Made by a program: the position numbers and the translations under genes
Shown here: positions 17,992 through 26,819 of the stretch, in pieces
Numbering within the stretch: position 1 is the first letter of the stretch
Layout: each line of letters opens with the position of its first letter
Assembly: GCF_013836145.1 (NCBI RefSeq)
Contig: NZ_CP057483.1
Span: forward strand, 3,968,001-4,032,000
Direction of reading: 5' to 3'
Source: Citrobacter sp. RHB25-C09
Lineage (GTDB): Bacteria; Pseudomonadota; Gammaproteobacteria; Enterobacterales; Enterobacteriaceae
Length of the DNA: 64,000 nt
Notes under the pieces: model-generated
What the model was told of the DNA's origin: nothing
Databases searched by the model: none
Seen by the model: the letters and a program-made list of their open reading frames with translations, nothing else

Positions 17992-18007
17992 AAGCAAACG
18001 TTTAGCT
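17992..18007. promoter_or_regulatory. Possible PurR operator near ghxP
   Basis: AAGCAAACGTTTAGCT matches 12 of 16 positions of the PurR consensus ACGCAAACGTTTGCGT, about 115 bp upstream of the ghxP start. PurR control of ghxP (yjcD) is reported in E. coli. Confidence 0.5.
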
Positions 18008-18134
18008 CCGCGCATGAAAAACGGGTAGTAAAAAAAAGCAAACGATTATCTAGCGATCATATGCCGGTTTTCAACTGAACTTTGTCGCTTTTTACGCATT
18101 TCTTACGATTACGCTGAAGAATTCGCCAACTGAT

Positions 18135-18150
18135 GCGCAAACGTTATCGT
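18135..18150. promoter_or_regulatory. Possible distal PurR operator
   Basis: GCGCAAACGTTATCGT matches 13 of 16 positions of the PurR consensus, about 260 bp from ghxP. A pair of boxes could allow looping; this is inference. The rest of 17880-18307 is AT-rich with no gene seen. Confidence 0.45.
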
Positions 18151-18307
18151 TACTGCGCAATCTGATAACATATTTTCGATTAGTGAGCCAAATATGCGTG
18201 ACTGTCATTATTCACACGAGAAAATTGAGGGAGATGACAAAAATATTTTGCCTAAAAAAACGCCACCCGGACTGGTAAAAGGAATAGCGCGGCATACAAT
18301 TAAAGTA

Positions 18308-18446
18308 TCAACACAAACCGGAACCTCCACCATGTGCTCGAATGAGGGGTGTTGACGTCGGGGGAAACCCTCCCGTCACCAGCGGGATAGAGAGAAAGAC
18401 AAAGACCGGAAAACAAACTAAAGCGCCCTTGCGGCGCTTTAGTTTT
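18308..18446 (+). ncRNA. sraL: SraL (RyjA) small RNA
   Basis: A ~139-nt RNA between soxR and ghxP, the place of SraL in E. coli and Salmonella. A -10 box TACAAT (18295-18300) precedes the start; conserved blocks include GGAACCTCCACCA, TGTTGACGTCGGGGG and AAAGACCGGAAAACAAAC. It ends in a strong terminator hairpin CTAAAGCGCC-CTT-GCGGCGCTTTAG followed by TTTT. SraL is stationary-phase (sigma S) induced and is known to act on tig and rho mRNAs. The hairpin can also terminate soxR, which comes from the other side. Confidence 0.88.
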
Positions 18447-18493
18447 ATGCGGATTTTACGGCCGGATGAACGCTTTTAGCGGGAGTACGATGC

Positions 18494-18952
18494 CTAATCA
18501 TCTTCCAGCAAACGCGCGCCCGTCCCCTGCTCGCCAAGCTGATCGCCCGGATTTCGCAGTGGGCAATCGCTGCGCGACAGACACCCGCAGCCAATGCAGC
18601 CGTCCAGTTCATCCCGCAGTGCCACCAGCGTATGGATGCGTCGATCCAACTCTTCCCGCCACTGCGAGGAAAGTTGCTTCCACTCTTTGGCACTGAGCGT
18701 GTGCCCTTCCGGCAGGACACCTAGCGCTTCACTGATGGTGGCCAGCGGGATACCGATCCGTTGCGCAATTTTGATAATAGCGACATATCGCAGCACATCA
18801 CGCTTATATCGCCGCTGGTTGCCGCTGTTACGCGTGCTGCTAATTAACCCTTTGCTTTCATAGAAATGCAGCGCCGAAACCGCGACGCCGCTGCGCTTTG
18901 CGACTTCGCCTGGCGTCAACATTGCTTTTATACGGGGTAATTTCTTTTCCAT
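18494..18952 (-). CDS. soxR: SoxR, redox-sensing MerR-family activator
   Basis: 152 residues: N-terminal MerR winged helix (TPGEVAKRSGVAVSALHFYE), a dimerisation helix, and the [2Fe-2S] cysteines in CIGCGCLSRSDC near residue 119. Oxidation of the cluster by redox-cycling drugs activates soxS. E. coli SoxR is 154 residues; the tail here ends LLEDD. Divergent from soxS over the shared operator. Confidence 0.97.
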   Translation of the reverse strand: MEKKLPRIKAMLTPGEVAKRSGVAVSALHFYESKGLISSTRNSGNQRRYKRDVLRYVAIIKIAQRIGIPLATISEALGVLPEGHTLSAKEWKQLSSQWREELDRRIHTLVALRDELDGCIGCGCLSRSDCPLRNPGDQLGEQGTGARLLEDD

Positions 18953-18963
18953 AAATCGCTTTA

Positions 18964-18981
18964 CCTCAAGTTAACTTGAGG
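18964..18981. promoter_or_regulatory. SoxR operator inside the soxS promoter
   Basis: Perfect 18-bp palindrome CCTCAAGTTAACTTGAGG lies between a -35 (TTTACC, 18960-18965) and a -10 (TATACT, 18985-18990). The spacer is 19 bp, the over-long spacing typical of MerR-family promoters that SoxR untwists. Confidence 0.93.
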
Positions 18982-19037
18982 AATTATACTCGCCCGCAGA
19001 CTAAAGATGAATCGAACACTGAAAAAGAGGCAGCCAT

Positions 19038-19361
19038 ATGTCCCATCAGCAAATTATTCAGACCCTTATTGAATGGATTGATGAACATATCGACCAACCG
19101 CTTAACATTGATGTGGTCGCGAAAAAATCAGGCTATTCAAAGTGGTATTTACAGAGGATGTTCCGGACGGTGATGCGCCAGACGCTGGGCGACTATATCC
19201 GACAGCGTCGGCTTTTGCTGGCGGCAGTGGAACTACGCAATACCGAACGCCCTATTTTCGATATTGCGATGGACCTGGGGTATGTTTCACAACAGACCTT
19301 CTCCCGCGTCTTTCGCCGGGAGTTTGATCGCACACCGAGCGATTATCGCCACCGCCTGTGA
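19038..19361 (+). CDS. soxS: SoxS, AraC-family superoxide-response activator
   Basis: 107 residues, consisting only of the two helix-turn-helix motifs of the AraC family (around INIDVVAKKSGYSKWYLQRM and IFDIAMDLGYVSQQTFSRVF). It activates the superoxide and drug-response regulon. Convergent with pdeC: the two stop codons are only 2 bp apart, so neither has its own intergenic terminator. Confidence 0.97.
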   Translation: MSHQQIIQTLIEWIDEHIDQPLNIDVVAKKSGYSKWYLQRMFRTVMRQTLGDYIRQRRLLLAAVELRNTERPIFDIAMDLGYVSQQTFSRVFRREFDRTPSDYRHRL

Positions 19362-19363
19362 TC

Positions 19364-20950
19364 TTACTGGCCGCCCTGATGCAAGCGTGAGGGCGGCTGT
19401 TGCAGCCACTGGATGAGCTCCTGCGGCGGTAACGCTTTCGCAAAATACCAGCCCTGGCAATACTGAACACCGCGTTTCAGCAGCCAGTTCACCTGTTCAA
19501 CCGTTTCGACGCCTTCGGCAATGGTTTTCAGACGCAGACTTTGCGCCATCTCGATAATATGTTCCGCAATTAAATGGCTGGTACTGTTCGTCGTCAGGGT
19601 ATCGATAAAGGATTTGTCGATCTTGAGAATGTCGACGTTCAGTGAGTAAAGGTTATACAAGTTTGAATACCCGGTACCGAAATCATCGATCGCCACTTCA
19701 TAGCCCGCCAGACGAAACGCCTGAATCACTGGCGTCATTTTCGATACATCAATAAAGTCCCTTTCCGTGACTTCCACTTTAATTTGTTGCGCAAGCACAC
19801 CGTGTTCACGCGCTTTTTCCGTGATCATGGCAATGAGACGTGAGCAGTGAAAGTCAGAAGCCGACAGGTTGATGGAGATATACAATTGCCGATGTAAGGC
19901 CAGAAACGCGCCCATCTCGCGGAATACCTCTTCAACCACGTAGTCTGTGATTTGCGCAATCATCCCCTCTTTTTCCGCCAGCGGAATGAACTCGGTCGGG
20001 CTCATCACCTGACCATTATCTCCCGGCCAGCGTAAGAGCGCTTCAGCCCCTACGCAATTTTCATTTTTGATATCCATGATCGGTTGATAATAGAGGCGAA
20101 GCTGGCGCTGTCTGAGTGCCCGTTGCAACATTCGATGCGGCGAATAATACCGTTGCCGTGCACGCGACCATAGCAGTAGTAGCAAAATACTGCTGACGAG
20201 GGCGAACGGGAGCATCACGACAATTTGCTGATAACGATTCTGATAAAACCGGGCCATGGCGGTAAACACAATCACGGCAATGGGACGTTTCGTGGAATGG
20301 ACTATCGCGTAAAATCGGCCATTCTGCTGAAAGATGGGGAGATCTTCTCGCACCAGCGGTAATAACTCATTGACCCAGGCCTGTTCACTGACCGAGAAAA
20401 ACGTGTCCGTCACCGTATCGTAAACGCCCCAGGCAAGCGTCGCGTCATCCGACATAACCTCGCTATAAGATAATGGGTTAATCACCGCGACATAGTTCCC
20501 GCGCTGCATATACGTCATTTTATAGCCGGTAAAAAAAGGCGTATCGCGATAGTAATAAAGGGAGAGGTTTGGTTTTCGCTTATAGTCTGCCGTTGGCATT
20601 ATATAAGGCGTGGCTGGCAGCATTACCGTGGAGCATAAAAAACGATCGCCCTGAGCATAAATTAGCTCACTGATATACAGACGCCCGCGAATAATATTTA
20701 ACATTCTTTGTTGATGTGCCGGGGTACACGTTTGTCCCTGATACTGCTCAGCCGCATCGAGGGCTAAATCCGCCTGAAGAATGACCAGTTCTGTTTTATC
20801 TAACGCTAACTGCGCAAAGGTACGCAATTGGTTACTGGTTTCCGAGACGGCCCGCAGGTGGGCAAACCATAGCGCCAGCATCACGGAGAACAAAACCACC
20901 ATGATGACCCCAAGGAACCTCAGCAACTTGCGTCGTGCCCGATGATTCAT
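19364..20950 (-). CDS. pdeC: PdeC, CSS-domain cyclic-di-GMP phosphodiesterase
   Basis: 528 residues from the start at 20950 (MNHRARRKLL), matching E. coli PdeC (YjcC). A periplasmic CSS sensor domain lies between two membrane spans (about 10-32 and 230-250), followed by an EAL domain with GAEALLRW (near 290), the metal motif DDFGTGYSN (near 415) and AEGVETVEQ. The periplasmic redox cysteines are kept (QTCTPAHQ and FLCST), but the name-giving CSS triad reads CST here. Redox control of the CSS pair is known in E. coli. Confidence 0.93.
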   Translation of the reverse strand: MNHRARRKLLRFLGVIMVVLFSVMLALWFAHLRAVSETSNQLRTFAQLALDKTELVILQADLALDAAEQYQGQTCTPAHQQRMLNIIRGRLYISELIYAQGDRFLCSTVMLPATPYIMPTADYKRKPNLSLYYYRDTPFFTGYKMTYMQRGNYVAVINPLSYSEVMSDDATLAWGVYDTVTDTFFSVSEQAWVNELLPLVREDLPIFQQNGRFYAIVHSTKRPIAVIVFTAMARFYQNRYQQIVVMLPFALVSSILLLLLWSRARQRYYSPHRMLQRALRQRQLRLYYQPIMDIKNENCVGAEALLRWPGDNGQVMSPTEFIPLAEKEGMIAQITDYVVEEVFREMGAFLALHRQLYISINLSASDFHCSRLIAMITEKAREHGVLAQQIKVEVTERDFIDVSKMTPVIQAFRLAGYEVAIDDFGTGYSNLYNLYSLNVDILKIDKSFIDTLTTNSTSHLIAEHIIEMAQSLRLKTIAEGVETVEQVNWLLKRGVQYCQGWYFAKALPPQELIQWLQQPPSRLHQGGQ

Positions 20951-21438
20951 CTCAGCTAATATCCCTGCATATAATGTGCCCGTTATCATCAAGGCCGGTA
21001 CTCAATCACACTGGCGATTACGTTGCATTAATCTATCAATATTAGCAACAGACTTTTGTATGCGTTAGTCCGATATTGCAGGATGGTGATAATATTCGAC
21101 CGTAATGAAAACCTGAAGTGGTGATAATTTTATATTTCGGATATGACTCTATCCGAAAGGGGTAGATATTTTTGAAAATTCGTTGCCTCTTTCTCAAATC
21201 AAAATTACGTTTACTCTTTTTGCCTTTCCCATACTGGTAGAAGAAAAATACATTTTCAGTCAGTAAATCCACTGGCGAATAAGCATACAAATGTGATAAA
21301 GTTCACAAAAATCAATGAAAGAGAAACAGTGTTTCATTGAACGTCGAACTGAATGCCTGCCGATAGCCAGAGTGAACCACGCATACCGTGAAATGCCGCG
21401 CTGTCCAGGGCACCTGCTATTCTCAGAGGAAATCTTGC
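20951..21438. other. pdeC-yjcB intergenic region, no gene seen
   Basis: 488 bp, AT-rich, containing the divergent promoters of pdeC and yjcB. No convincing ORF, RNA gene or known operator was recognised. Confidence 0.6.
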
Positions 21439-21720
21439 ATGGCAACCATCACCACTAGTGTGGTTCTTCTCCGCTGGCCCCTGCTGAGCGCTGTGCTCAT
21501 GTTTTTAGCCAGCACGCTCAATATTCGCTTTCGCAAATCTGACTATATTGGTCTGGCCGTAATCAGCAGCGCTCTGGGCCTGGTTGCCGCCTGCTGGTTT
21601 GCAACGGGTTTACTGGGGATCACGATGATGGACGTTTCCGCCATCTGGAAAAACATCGAATCTGTGATGGTAGAAGTGATGAGTCAAACCCCGCCGGAAT
21701 GGCCGATGGTATTGACGTAA
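21439..21720 (+). CDS. yjcB: YjcB, small inner-membrane protein
   Basis: 93 residues from 21439 (MATITTSVVLL), with AGAGGAAAT just upstream; a longer frame from 21388 is not conserved. Three hydrophobic stretches and the tail QTPPEWPMVLT match E. coli YjcB. Function unknown. Followed directly by a bidirectional terminator shared with ssb. Confidence 0.9.
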   Translation: MATITTSVVLLRWPLLSAVLMFLASTLNIRFRKSDYIGLAVISSALGLVAACWFATGLLGITMMDVSAIWKNIESVMVEVMSQTPPEWPMVLT

Positions 21721-21752
21721 AAAAGGCCTCCATAATGGAGGCCTTTTTTATA
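21720..21752. terminator. Bidirectional terminator between yjcB and ssb
   Basis: AAAAAGGCCTCCATAATGGAGGCCTTTTTT: stem AGGCCTCC / GGAGGCCT with A and T runs on either side, fitting both convergent genes. Confidence 0.92.
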
Positions 21753-21776
21753 ATGCGTTAGTTCACATGCATAGCA

Positions 21777-22304
21777 TCAGAACGGAATATCGTCATCAAA
21801 GTCCATTGGCGGTTCGTTGGACGGTGCTGCCGGAGCAGACTGCTGCGGACGAGACTGAGCGCCGCCGCTGAACTGGTTACCGCCCTGCGGCTGCTGCGGC
21901 TGACCCCAGCCACCCTGCTGCTGTTGACCACCCGCTGCCGGCGCGCCGCCACCCTGACGGCCACCCAGCATCTGCATGGTGCCGCCAACGTTTACCACGA
22001 CTTCGGTGGTGTATTTCTCAACGCCGGACTGATCGGTCCATTTGCGCGTACGCAGCTGACCTTCAATGTAGACCTGAGAACCTTTACGCAGATATTCGCT
22101 GGCAACTTCCGCCAGTTTGCCAAACAGCACAACGCGGTGCCATTCAGTCTGCTCTTTCATCTCGCCGGTCTGCTTATCACGCCAGGATTCGGAAGTAGCC
22201 AGCGTAATGTTGGCAACTGCGCCACCATTCGGCATGTAGCGTACTTCCGGGTCCTGGCCCAGATTACCCACGAGAATAACCTTATTTACGCCTCTGCTGG
22301 CCAT
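21777..22304 (-). CDS. ssb: Single-stranded DNA-binding protein
   Basis: 175 residues. N-terminal OB fold (ASRGVNKVILVGNLGQDPE ...), a Gln/Gly/Pro-rich linker from about residue 115, and the acidic tip MDFDDDIPF that binds partner proteins. Essential for replication and repair. Divergent from uvrA with a LexA box between them. Confidence 0.98.
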   Translation of the reverse strand: MASRGVNKVILVGNLGQDPEVRYMPNGGAVANITLATSESWRDKQTGEMKEQTEWHRVVLFGKLAEVASEYLRKGSQVYIEGQLRTRKWTDQSGVEKYTTEVVVNVGGTMQMLGGRQGGGAPAAGGQQQQGGWGQPQQPQGGNQFSGGAQSRPQQSAPAAPSNEPPMDFDDDIPF

Positions 22305-22452
22305 GATCGAGTCTCCTGAAAAAACATTTCTTATAAGTGTAAACGCGCGATTGTAGCATTACCAATAGCGGTTTTACTACGTTGTGACGCGGATTCCGCG
22401 AAACAACCTCAGCCGGACATTGTTACACAAGACACTGCGTTTTGCATTCCAA

Positions 22453-22472
22453 TACTGTATATCCATTCAGGT
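22453..22472. promoter_or_regulatory. LexA (SOS) box between ssb and uvrA
   Basis: TACTGTATATCCATTCAGGT fits CTG-N10-CAG. It controls the divergent uvrA and ssb promoters as in E. coli. Confidence 0.9.
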
Positions 22473-22558
22473 TATATTGTGTCATAATTAACCGTTTGTG
22501 ATCGCCGGTCGCACTATGCATGCAGCCGGGCAAGTAGCGTTTAATCCGGGAAAGGTGA

Positions 22559-25381
22559 ATGGATAAGATCGAAGTTCGGGGCGCCCGCACCCATAATCTC
22601 AAAAACATCAACCTCGTTATCCCCCGCGACAAGCTGATTGTCGTGACCGGGCTTTCGGGTTCAGGCAAATCCTCACTCGCTTTCGACACGCTGTATGCCG
22701 AAGGCCAGCGTCGTTACGTTGAATCCCTTTCCGCCTACGCGCGCCAGTTTCTGTCGCTGATGGAAAAGCCGGATGTCGACCATATTGAGGGGCTGTCACC
22801 GGCCATCTCTATTGAGCAAAAATCGACGTCCCATAACCCACGTTCGACGGTCGGTACCATTACCGAGATTCACGACTACCTGCGTCTGTTGTTTGCCCGC
22901 GTTGGCGAACCGCGCTGCCCGGATCACGATGTCCCGCTGGCGGCGCAGACGGTGAGCCAGATGGTCGATAACGTCCTGTCACAGCCCGAAGGCAAACGGC
23001 TAATGCTGTTAGCTCCCGTGATTAAAGAACGTAAAGGCGAGCACACTAAAACGCTGGAGAACCTGGCAAGCCAGGGGTATATCCGCGCCCGTATCGACGG
23101 CGAAGTCTGCGATCTCTCCGATCCGCCGAGCCTGGAACTGCAAAAGAAACACACCATTGAAGTGGTGATCGATCGTTTCAAAGTCCGTGACGATCTCAGC
23201 ACCCGTCTGGCGGAGTCCTTTGAAACCGCACTGGAGCTTTCCGGCGGTACCGCTGTCGTGGCTGATATGGACGATCCCAAAGCCGAAGAACTGCTGTTCT
23301 CCGCCAATTTTGCTTGTCCGATTTGCGGCTACAGCATGCGTGAACTGGAACCTCGCTTGTTCTCGTTCAACAACCCGGCGGGCGCCTGTCCGACCTGCGA
23401 TGGCCTCGGCGTACAGCAGTATTTTGACCCGGACCGCGTGATTCAGAACCCTGAGCTGTCGCTGGCAGGCGGCGCGATTCGCGGTTGGGATCGCCGCAAC
23501 TTCTACTATTTCCAGATGCTGAAATCCCTGGCCGAACACTACAAGTTCGACGTTGACGCGCCGTGGGGAAGCCTGAGCGCGAACGTACATAAAGTGGTGC
23601 TGTACGGTTCCGGCAAAGAGAGCATTGAATTCAAATACATGAACGATCGCGGCGATACCTCCGTGCGGCGTCATCCGTTCGAGGGCGTGCTGCATAACAT
23701 GGAGCGCCGTTATAAAGAGACGGAGTCCAGCGCGGTACGCGAAGAGTTAGCCAAGTTCATCAGCAACCGTCCCTGCGCCAGTTGTGAAGGCACGCGTCTG
23801 CGTCGTGAAGCGCGCCATGTCTTCGTTGAGAACACGCCGCTGCCGACCATTTCCGATATGAGCATCGGACATGCGATGGACTTCTTTACCAATCTCAAGC
23901 TTGCAGGCCAGCGCGCAAAGATTGCGGAAAAAATCCTCAAAGAGATTGGCGACCGTCTCAAGTTCCTGGTGAACGTCGGGCTGAATTACCTGACACTGTC
24001 GCGTTCAGCAGAAACGCTTTCCGGTGGGGAAGCCCAGCGTATCCGTCTGGCAAGCCAGATTGGCGCCGGTCTGGTTGGCGTGATGTACGTACTGGATGAG
24101 CCGTCCATCGGCCTTCATCAGCGTGATAACGAGCGCCTGCTGGGAACGCTGATCCACCTGCGTAATCTCGGAAATACAGTGATTGTGGTGGAGCACGATG
24201 AAGACGCCATTCGCGCCGCTGACCACGTGATTGACATCGGCCCGGGTGCAGGCGTACACGGCGGTGAAGTCGTTGCCGAAGGCCCCCTTGATGCCATTAT
24301 GGCGGTACCGGAATCGCTGACCGGCCAGTACATGAGCGGTAAGCGCAAAATTGAGGTGCCAAAACAGCGCGTTCCTGCCAATCCGGAGAAGGTGCTTAAA
24401 CTGACCGGCGCGCGCGGTAACAACCTGAAAGACGTGACGCTGACGCTGCCCGTCGGCCTGTTCACCTGTATTACGGGTGTTTCCGGTTCCGGTAAATCAA
24501 CGCTTATCAACGATACGCTGTTCCCGATTGCCCAGCGCCAGCTGAACGGGGCGACTATCGCTGAACCTGCCCCGTACCGCGACGTGCAGGGACTGGAGCA
24601 TTTCGACAAAGTTATTGATATAGACCAGAGCCCAATCGGTCGAACGCCGCGTTCTAACCCGGCGACCTATACCGGCGTATTCACGCCCGTGCGTGAACTG
24701 TTTGCGGGCGTTCCGGAATCTCGTTCACGCGGCTATACGCCGGGGCGCTTCAGCTTTAACGTGCGCGGCGGGCGCTGCGAAGCGTGTCAGGGCGACGGCG
24801 TCATTAAAGTCGAGATGCACTTCCTGCCGGATATTTACGTGCCGTGCGATCAGTGCAAAGGCAAACGCTATAACCGCGAAACGCTGGAAATTAAGTACAA
24901 AGGCAAAACCATCCATGAAGTGCTGGATATGACTATTGAAGAAGCCCGTGAGTTCTTCGATGCCGTACCGGCGCTGGCGCGTAAGCTGCAAACGCTGATG
25001 GACGTTGGCCTGACCTACATCCGCCTCGGCCAGTCCGCGACAACCCTTTCCGGTGGGGAAGCCCAGCGCGTGAAGCTGGCGCGCGAGCTGTCGAAGCGCG
25101 GCACCGGGCAGACGCTCTATATCCTGGATGAACCGACCACCGGCCTGCATTTTGCTGATATCCAGCAACTGCTGGACGTACTGCATCAGCTGCGCGATCA
25201 GGGCAACACTATCGTGGTGATCGAGCACAACCTGGACGTCATTAAGACAGCGGACTGGATTGTCGACCTCGGGCCTGAAGGCGGTAGCGGCGGCGGGGAA
25301 ATCCTGGTTTCCGGCACGCCAGAAACCGTTGCGGAGTGTAAAGAGTCACACACCGCCCGCTTCCTGAAACCGATGCTGTAA
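22559..25381 (+). CDS. uvrA: UvrA, excision nuclease damage-recognition ATPase
   Basis: 940 residues, the E. coli length. Two ABC modules: Walker A GLSGSGKSS near residue 31 and GVSGSGKST near 640, signatures LSGGEAQRI and LSGGEAQRV. Zinc modules are formed by CPICGY...CPTCDG (near 253-280) and CEAC...CDQC (near 740-765). UvrA loads UvrB on damaged DNA in nucleotide excision repair; it is SOS induced from the upstream box. Confidence 0.99.
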   Translation: MDKIEVRGARTHNLKNINLVIPRDKLIVVTGLSGSGKSSLAFDTLYAEGQRRYVESLSAYARQFLSLMEKPDVDHIEGLSPAISIEQKSTSHNPRSTVGTITEIHDYLRLLFARVGEPRCPDHDVPLAAQTVSQMVDNVLSQPEGKRLMLLAPVIKERKGEHTKTLENLASQGYIRARIDGEVCDLSDPPSLELQKKHTIEVVIDRFKVRDDLSTRLAESFETALELSGGTAVVADMDDPKAEELLFSANFACPICGYSMRELEPRLFSFNNPAGACPTCDGLGVQQYFDPDRVIQNPELSLAGGAIRGWDRRNFYYFQMLKSLAEHYKFDVDAPWGSLSANVHKVVLYGSGKESIEFKYMNDRGDTSVRRHPFEGVLHNMERRYKETESSAVREELAKFISNRPCASCEGTRLRREARHVFVENTPLPTISDMSIGHAMDFFTNLKLAGQRAKIAEKILKEIGDRLKFLVNVGLNYLTLSRSAETLSGGEAQRIRLASQIGAGLVGVMYVLDEPSIGLHQRDNERLLGTLIHLRNLGNTVIVVEHDEDAIRAADHVIDIGPGAGVHGGEVVAEGPLDAIMAVPESLTGQYMSGKRKIEVPKQRVPANPEKVLKLTGARGNNLKDVTLTLPVGLFTCITGVSGSGKSTLINDTLFPIAQRQLNGATIAEPAPYRDVQGLEHFDKVIDIDQSPIGRTPRSNPATYTGVFTPVRELFAGVPESRSRGYTPGRFSFNVRGGRCEACQGDGVIKVEMHFLPDIYVPCDQCKGKRYNRETLEIKYKGKTIHEVLDMTIEEAREFFDAVPALARKLQTLMDVGLTYIRLGQSATTLSGGEAQRVKLARELSKRGTGQTLYILDEPTTGLHFADIQQLLDVLHQLRDQGNTIVVIEHNLDVIKTADWIVDLGPEGGSGGGEILVSGTPETVAECKESHTARFLKPML

Positions 25382-25383
25382 TA

Positions 25384-25456
25384 ATGCCCGATGGCGCTGC
25401 GCTTATCGGGCCTACAAATCGCAATACCCTGTAGGCTCGATAAGACGCATCCGGTA
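25384..25456. repeat. REP pair between uvrA and yjbR
   Basis: TGCCCGATGGCGCTGCGCTTATCGGGCCTAC region followed by a diverged inverted unit ending GCATCCGGTAC, between convergent genes. Confidence 0.75.
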
Positions 25457-25463
25457 CAACGAC

Positions 25464-25820
25464 TCAGGGCAACGCCAGCAGTTTGCGTTTCTCTTCCGGC
25501 AAGGTATTCACCGCCTGTTGATACGACGCATCCACCAGATAATAGATTTGCGAATCGGGTAACGATCCGTCGAGATAGACAGTGCTCCAGTGCGCCTTGT
25601 TAAGATGGCGACTTGGACGCACATCGCTATGCTGTTGGCGAAGCAGTTCCGCCAGTTCAGGGCTGGTTTTCAGAGACACCGCCGGGCGTTCTTCCACCTC
25701 TTTCACCATGGCAAACAGGACATCTTCGACTTTAATTTGTGTCGCTTTCCAGTCACTGTGAACGCTCTGCTCTGCGCCGGATTTCGCCATACAGTACTGC
25801 AGTAACTCCGAATTGGTCAT
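25464..25820 (-). CDS. yjbR: YjbR, MmcQ/YjbR-family protein
   Basis: 118 residues with the compact double-wing DNA-binding-like fold of the MmcQ/YjbR family; the HLNKAHWSTVYLD block (near residue 75) is characteristic. Function is not established. Convergent with uvrA. Confidence 0.92.
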   Translation of the reverse strand: MTNSELLQYCMAKSGAEQSVHSDWKATQIKVEDVLFAMVKEVEERPAVSLKTSPELAELLRQQHSDVRPSRHLNKAHWSTVYLDGSLPDSQIYYLVDASYQQAVNTLPEEKRKLLALP

Positions 25821-25959
25821 TGTGGTTCCCCTTTCAAGTCTGTTACTTCACTGAAAATCTCTTCTCTTCAGTTTGCAGTAAGACAAGGAAAGGTAAAAGC
25901 CAACAGCACCATTTTGTTTAAAAAAGAGCCAAAATGAGTATGCGTGGTGAATGTCGGTG

Positions 25960-26673
25960 TTAGTATTCCGAATTCACAATTACCTCTTCGCCAAATTGTC
26001 CCGCCTGCGGTAATGGTCGGTAGGTGGAGTTAGAGGCGCGCAGAATGCGGATCCCACGAACACTTACCTCACGAGCAGCGGCAATGTCGTTGTCCGAATC
26101 GCCATAAAACATGCGAATGCTTTTATCCTGCAACCACTGAGTCTTGGTATTCTGCCCTGGCTTATCGCCTGCAAAAATAACAGGGTTCATGTTGGCGGCC
26201 GGGATGTGGAAGTTGTCCGCCAGCGTTTTCGAGACAGTTTCCGTTTTCGTCGGGCTACGTCCGGTCACAAAGAAGATGCTGTCGCCACGGCGGATGTGCA
26301 TGTCGATAAGCTGACGCGCCACTTCTTTAGGAATGCTGAACTCGTCCCAACCGTTATTCATCTTCTCCCAGAACGTCGGATTCTTCAGATAATCTTCGCT
26401 GTCCGGTGAGTACATCTTTTTACCGCGCCAGAATCCGGGACTGGAAAAAAGAACGGTATCATCAATATCAAACCCGACTGCCATCGGCGGACGTCCCGTC
26501 AGGCTGTTTTCAATCTGAGCAACAGAAACCCAGTGGACAGGCGCTTGTTCAGCGAGTTTTGCGACGTTAACGCCAGGATTAAGCGGAGAGGGTGAAGAGG
26601 CCAGCGTGCCAGGAGAATGGCTTAGCGTGGCAAAGAAGCAAAGGGCACTCAGGGCCAGTGTGGTCTTACGCAT
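25960..26673 (-). CDS. aphA: AphA, class B non-specific acid phosphatase/phosphotransferase
   Basis: 237 residues with a signal peptide (MRKTTLALSALCFFATLSHS). The DDDD-family catalytic motif FDIDDTVLF lies near residue 69 and GDSDNDIAAA near 192. It hydrolyses nucleotide monophosphates in the periplasm as a magnesium enzyme. Monocistronic by spacing. Confidence 0.96.
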   Translation of the reverse strand: MRKTTLALSALCFFATLSHSPGTLASSPSPLNPGVNVAKLAEQAPVHWVSVAQIENSLTGRPPMAVGFDIDDTVLFSSPGFWRGKKMYSPDSEDYLKNPTFWEKMNNGWDEFSIPKEVARQLIDMHIRRGDSIFFVTGRSPTKTETVSKTLADNFHIPAANMNPVIFAGDKPGQNTKTQWLQDKSIRMFYGDSDNDIAAAREVSVRGIRILRASNSTYRPLPQAGQFGEEVIVNSEY

Positions 26674-26785
26674 GTTTTTCCCTGTAAAGTCATTTAGTTA
26701 TAATTTTAATAGTACGACTGCTCTGTAACGTTGTGACCATAACCCCGGCAGCAGGTGAAGGGAAGATTTTTCTGCGAAATTTGTC

Positions 26786-26814
26786 GGCCGGATAAGCATT
26801 AATGCCATCCGGCA
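26786..26814. repeat. REP unit between tyrB and aphA
   Basis: GCCGGATAAGC ... GCCATCCGGC, just after the tyrB stop. Confidence 0.7.
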
Positions 26815-26819
26815 CAACA

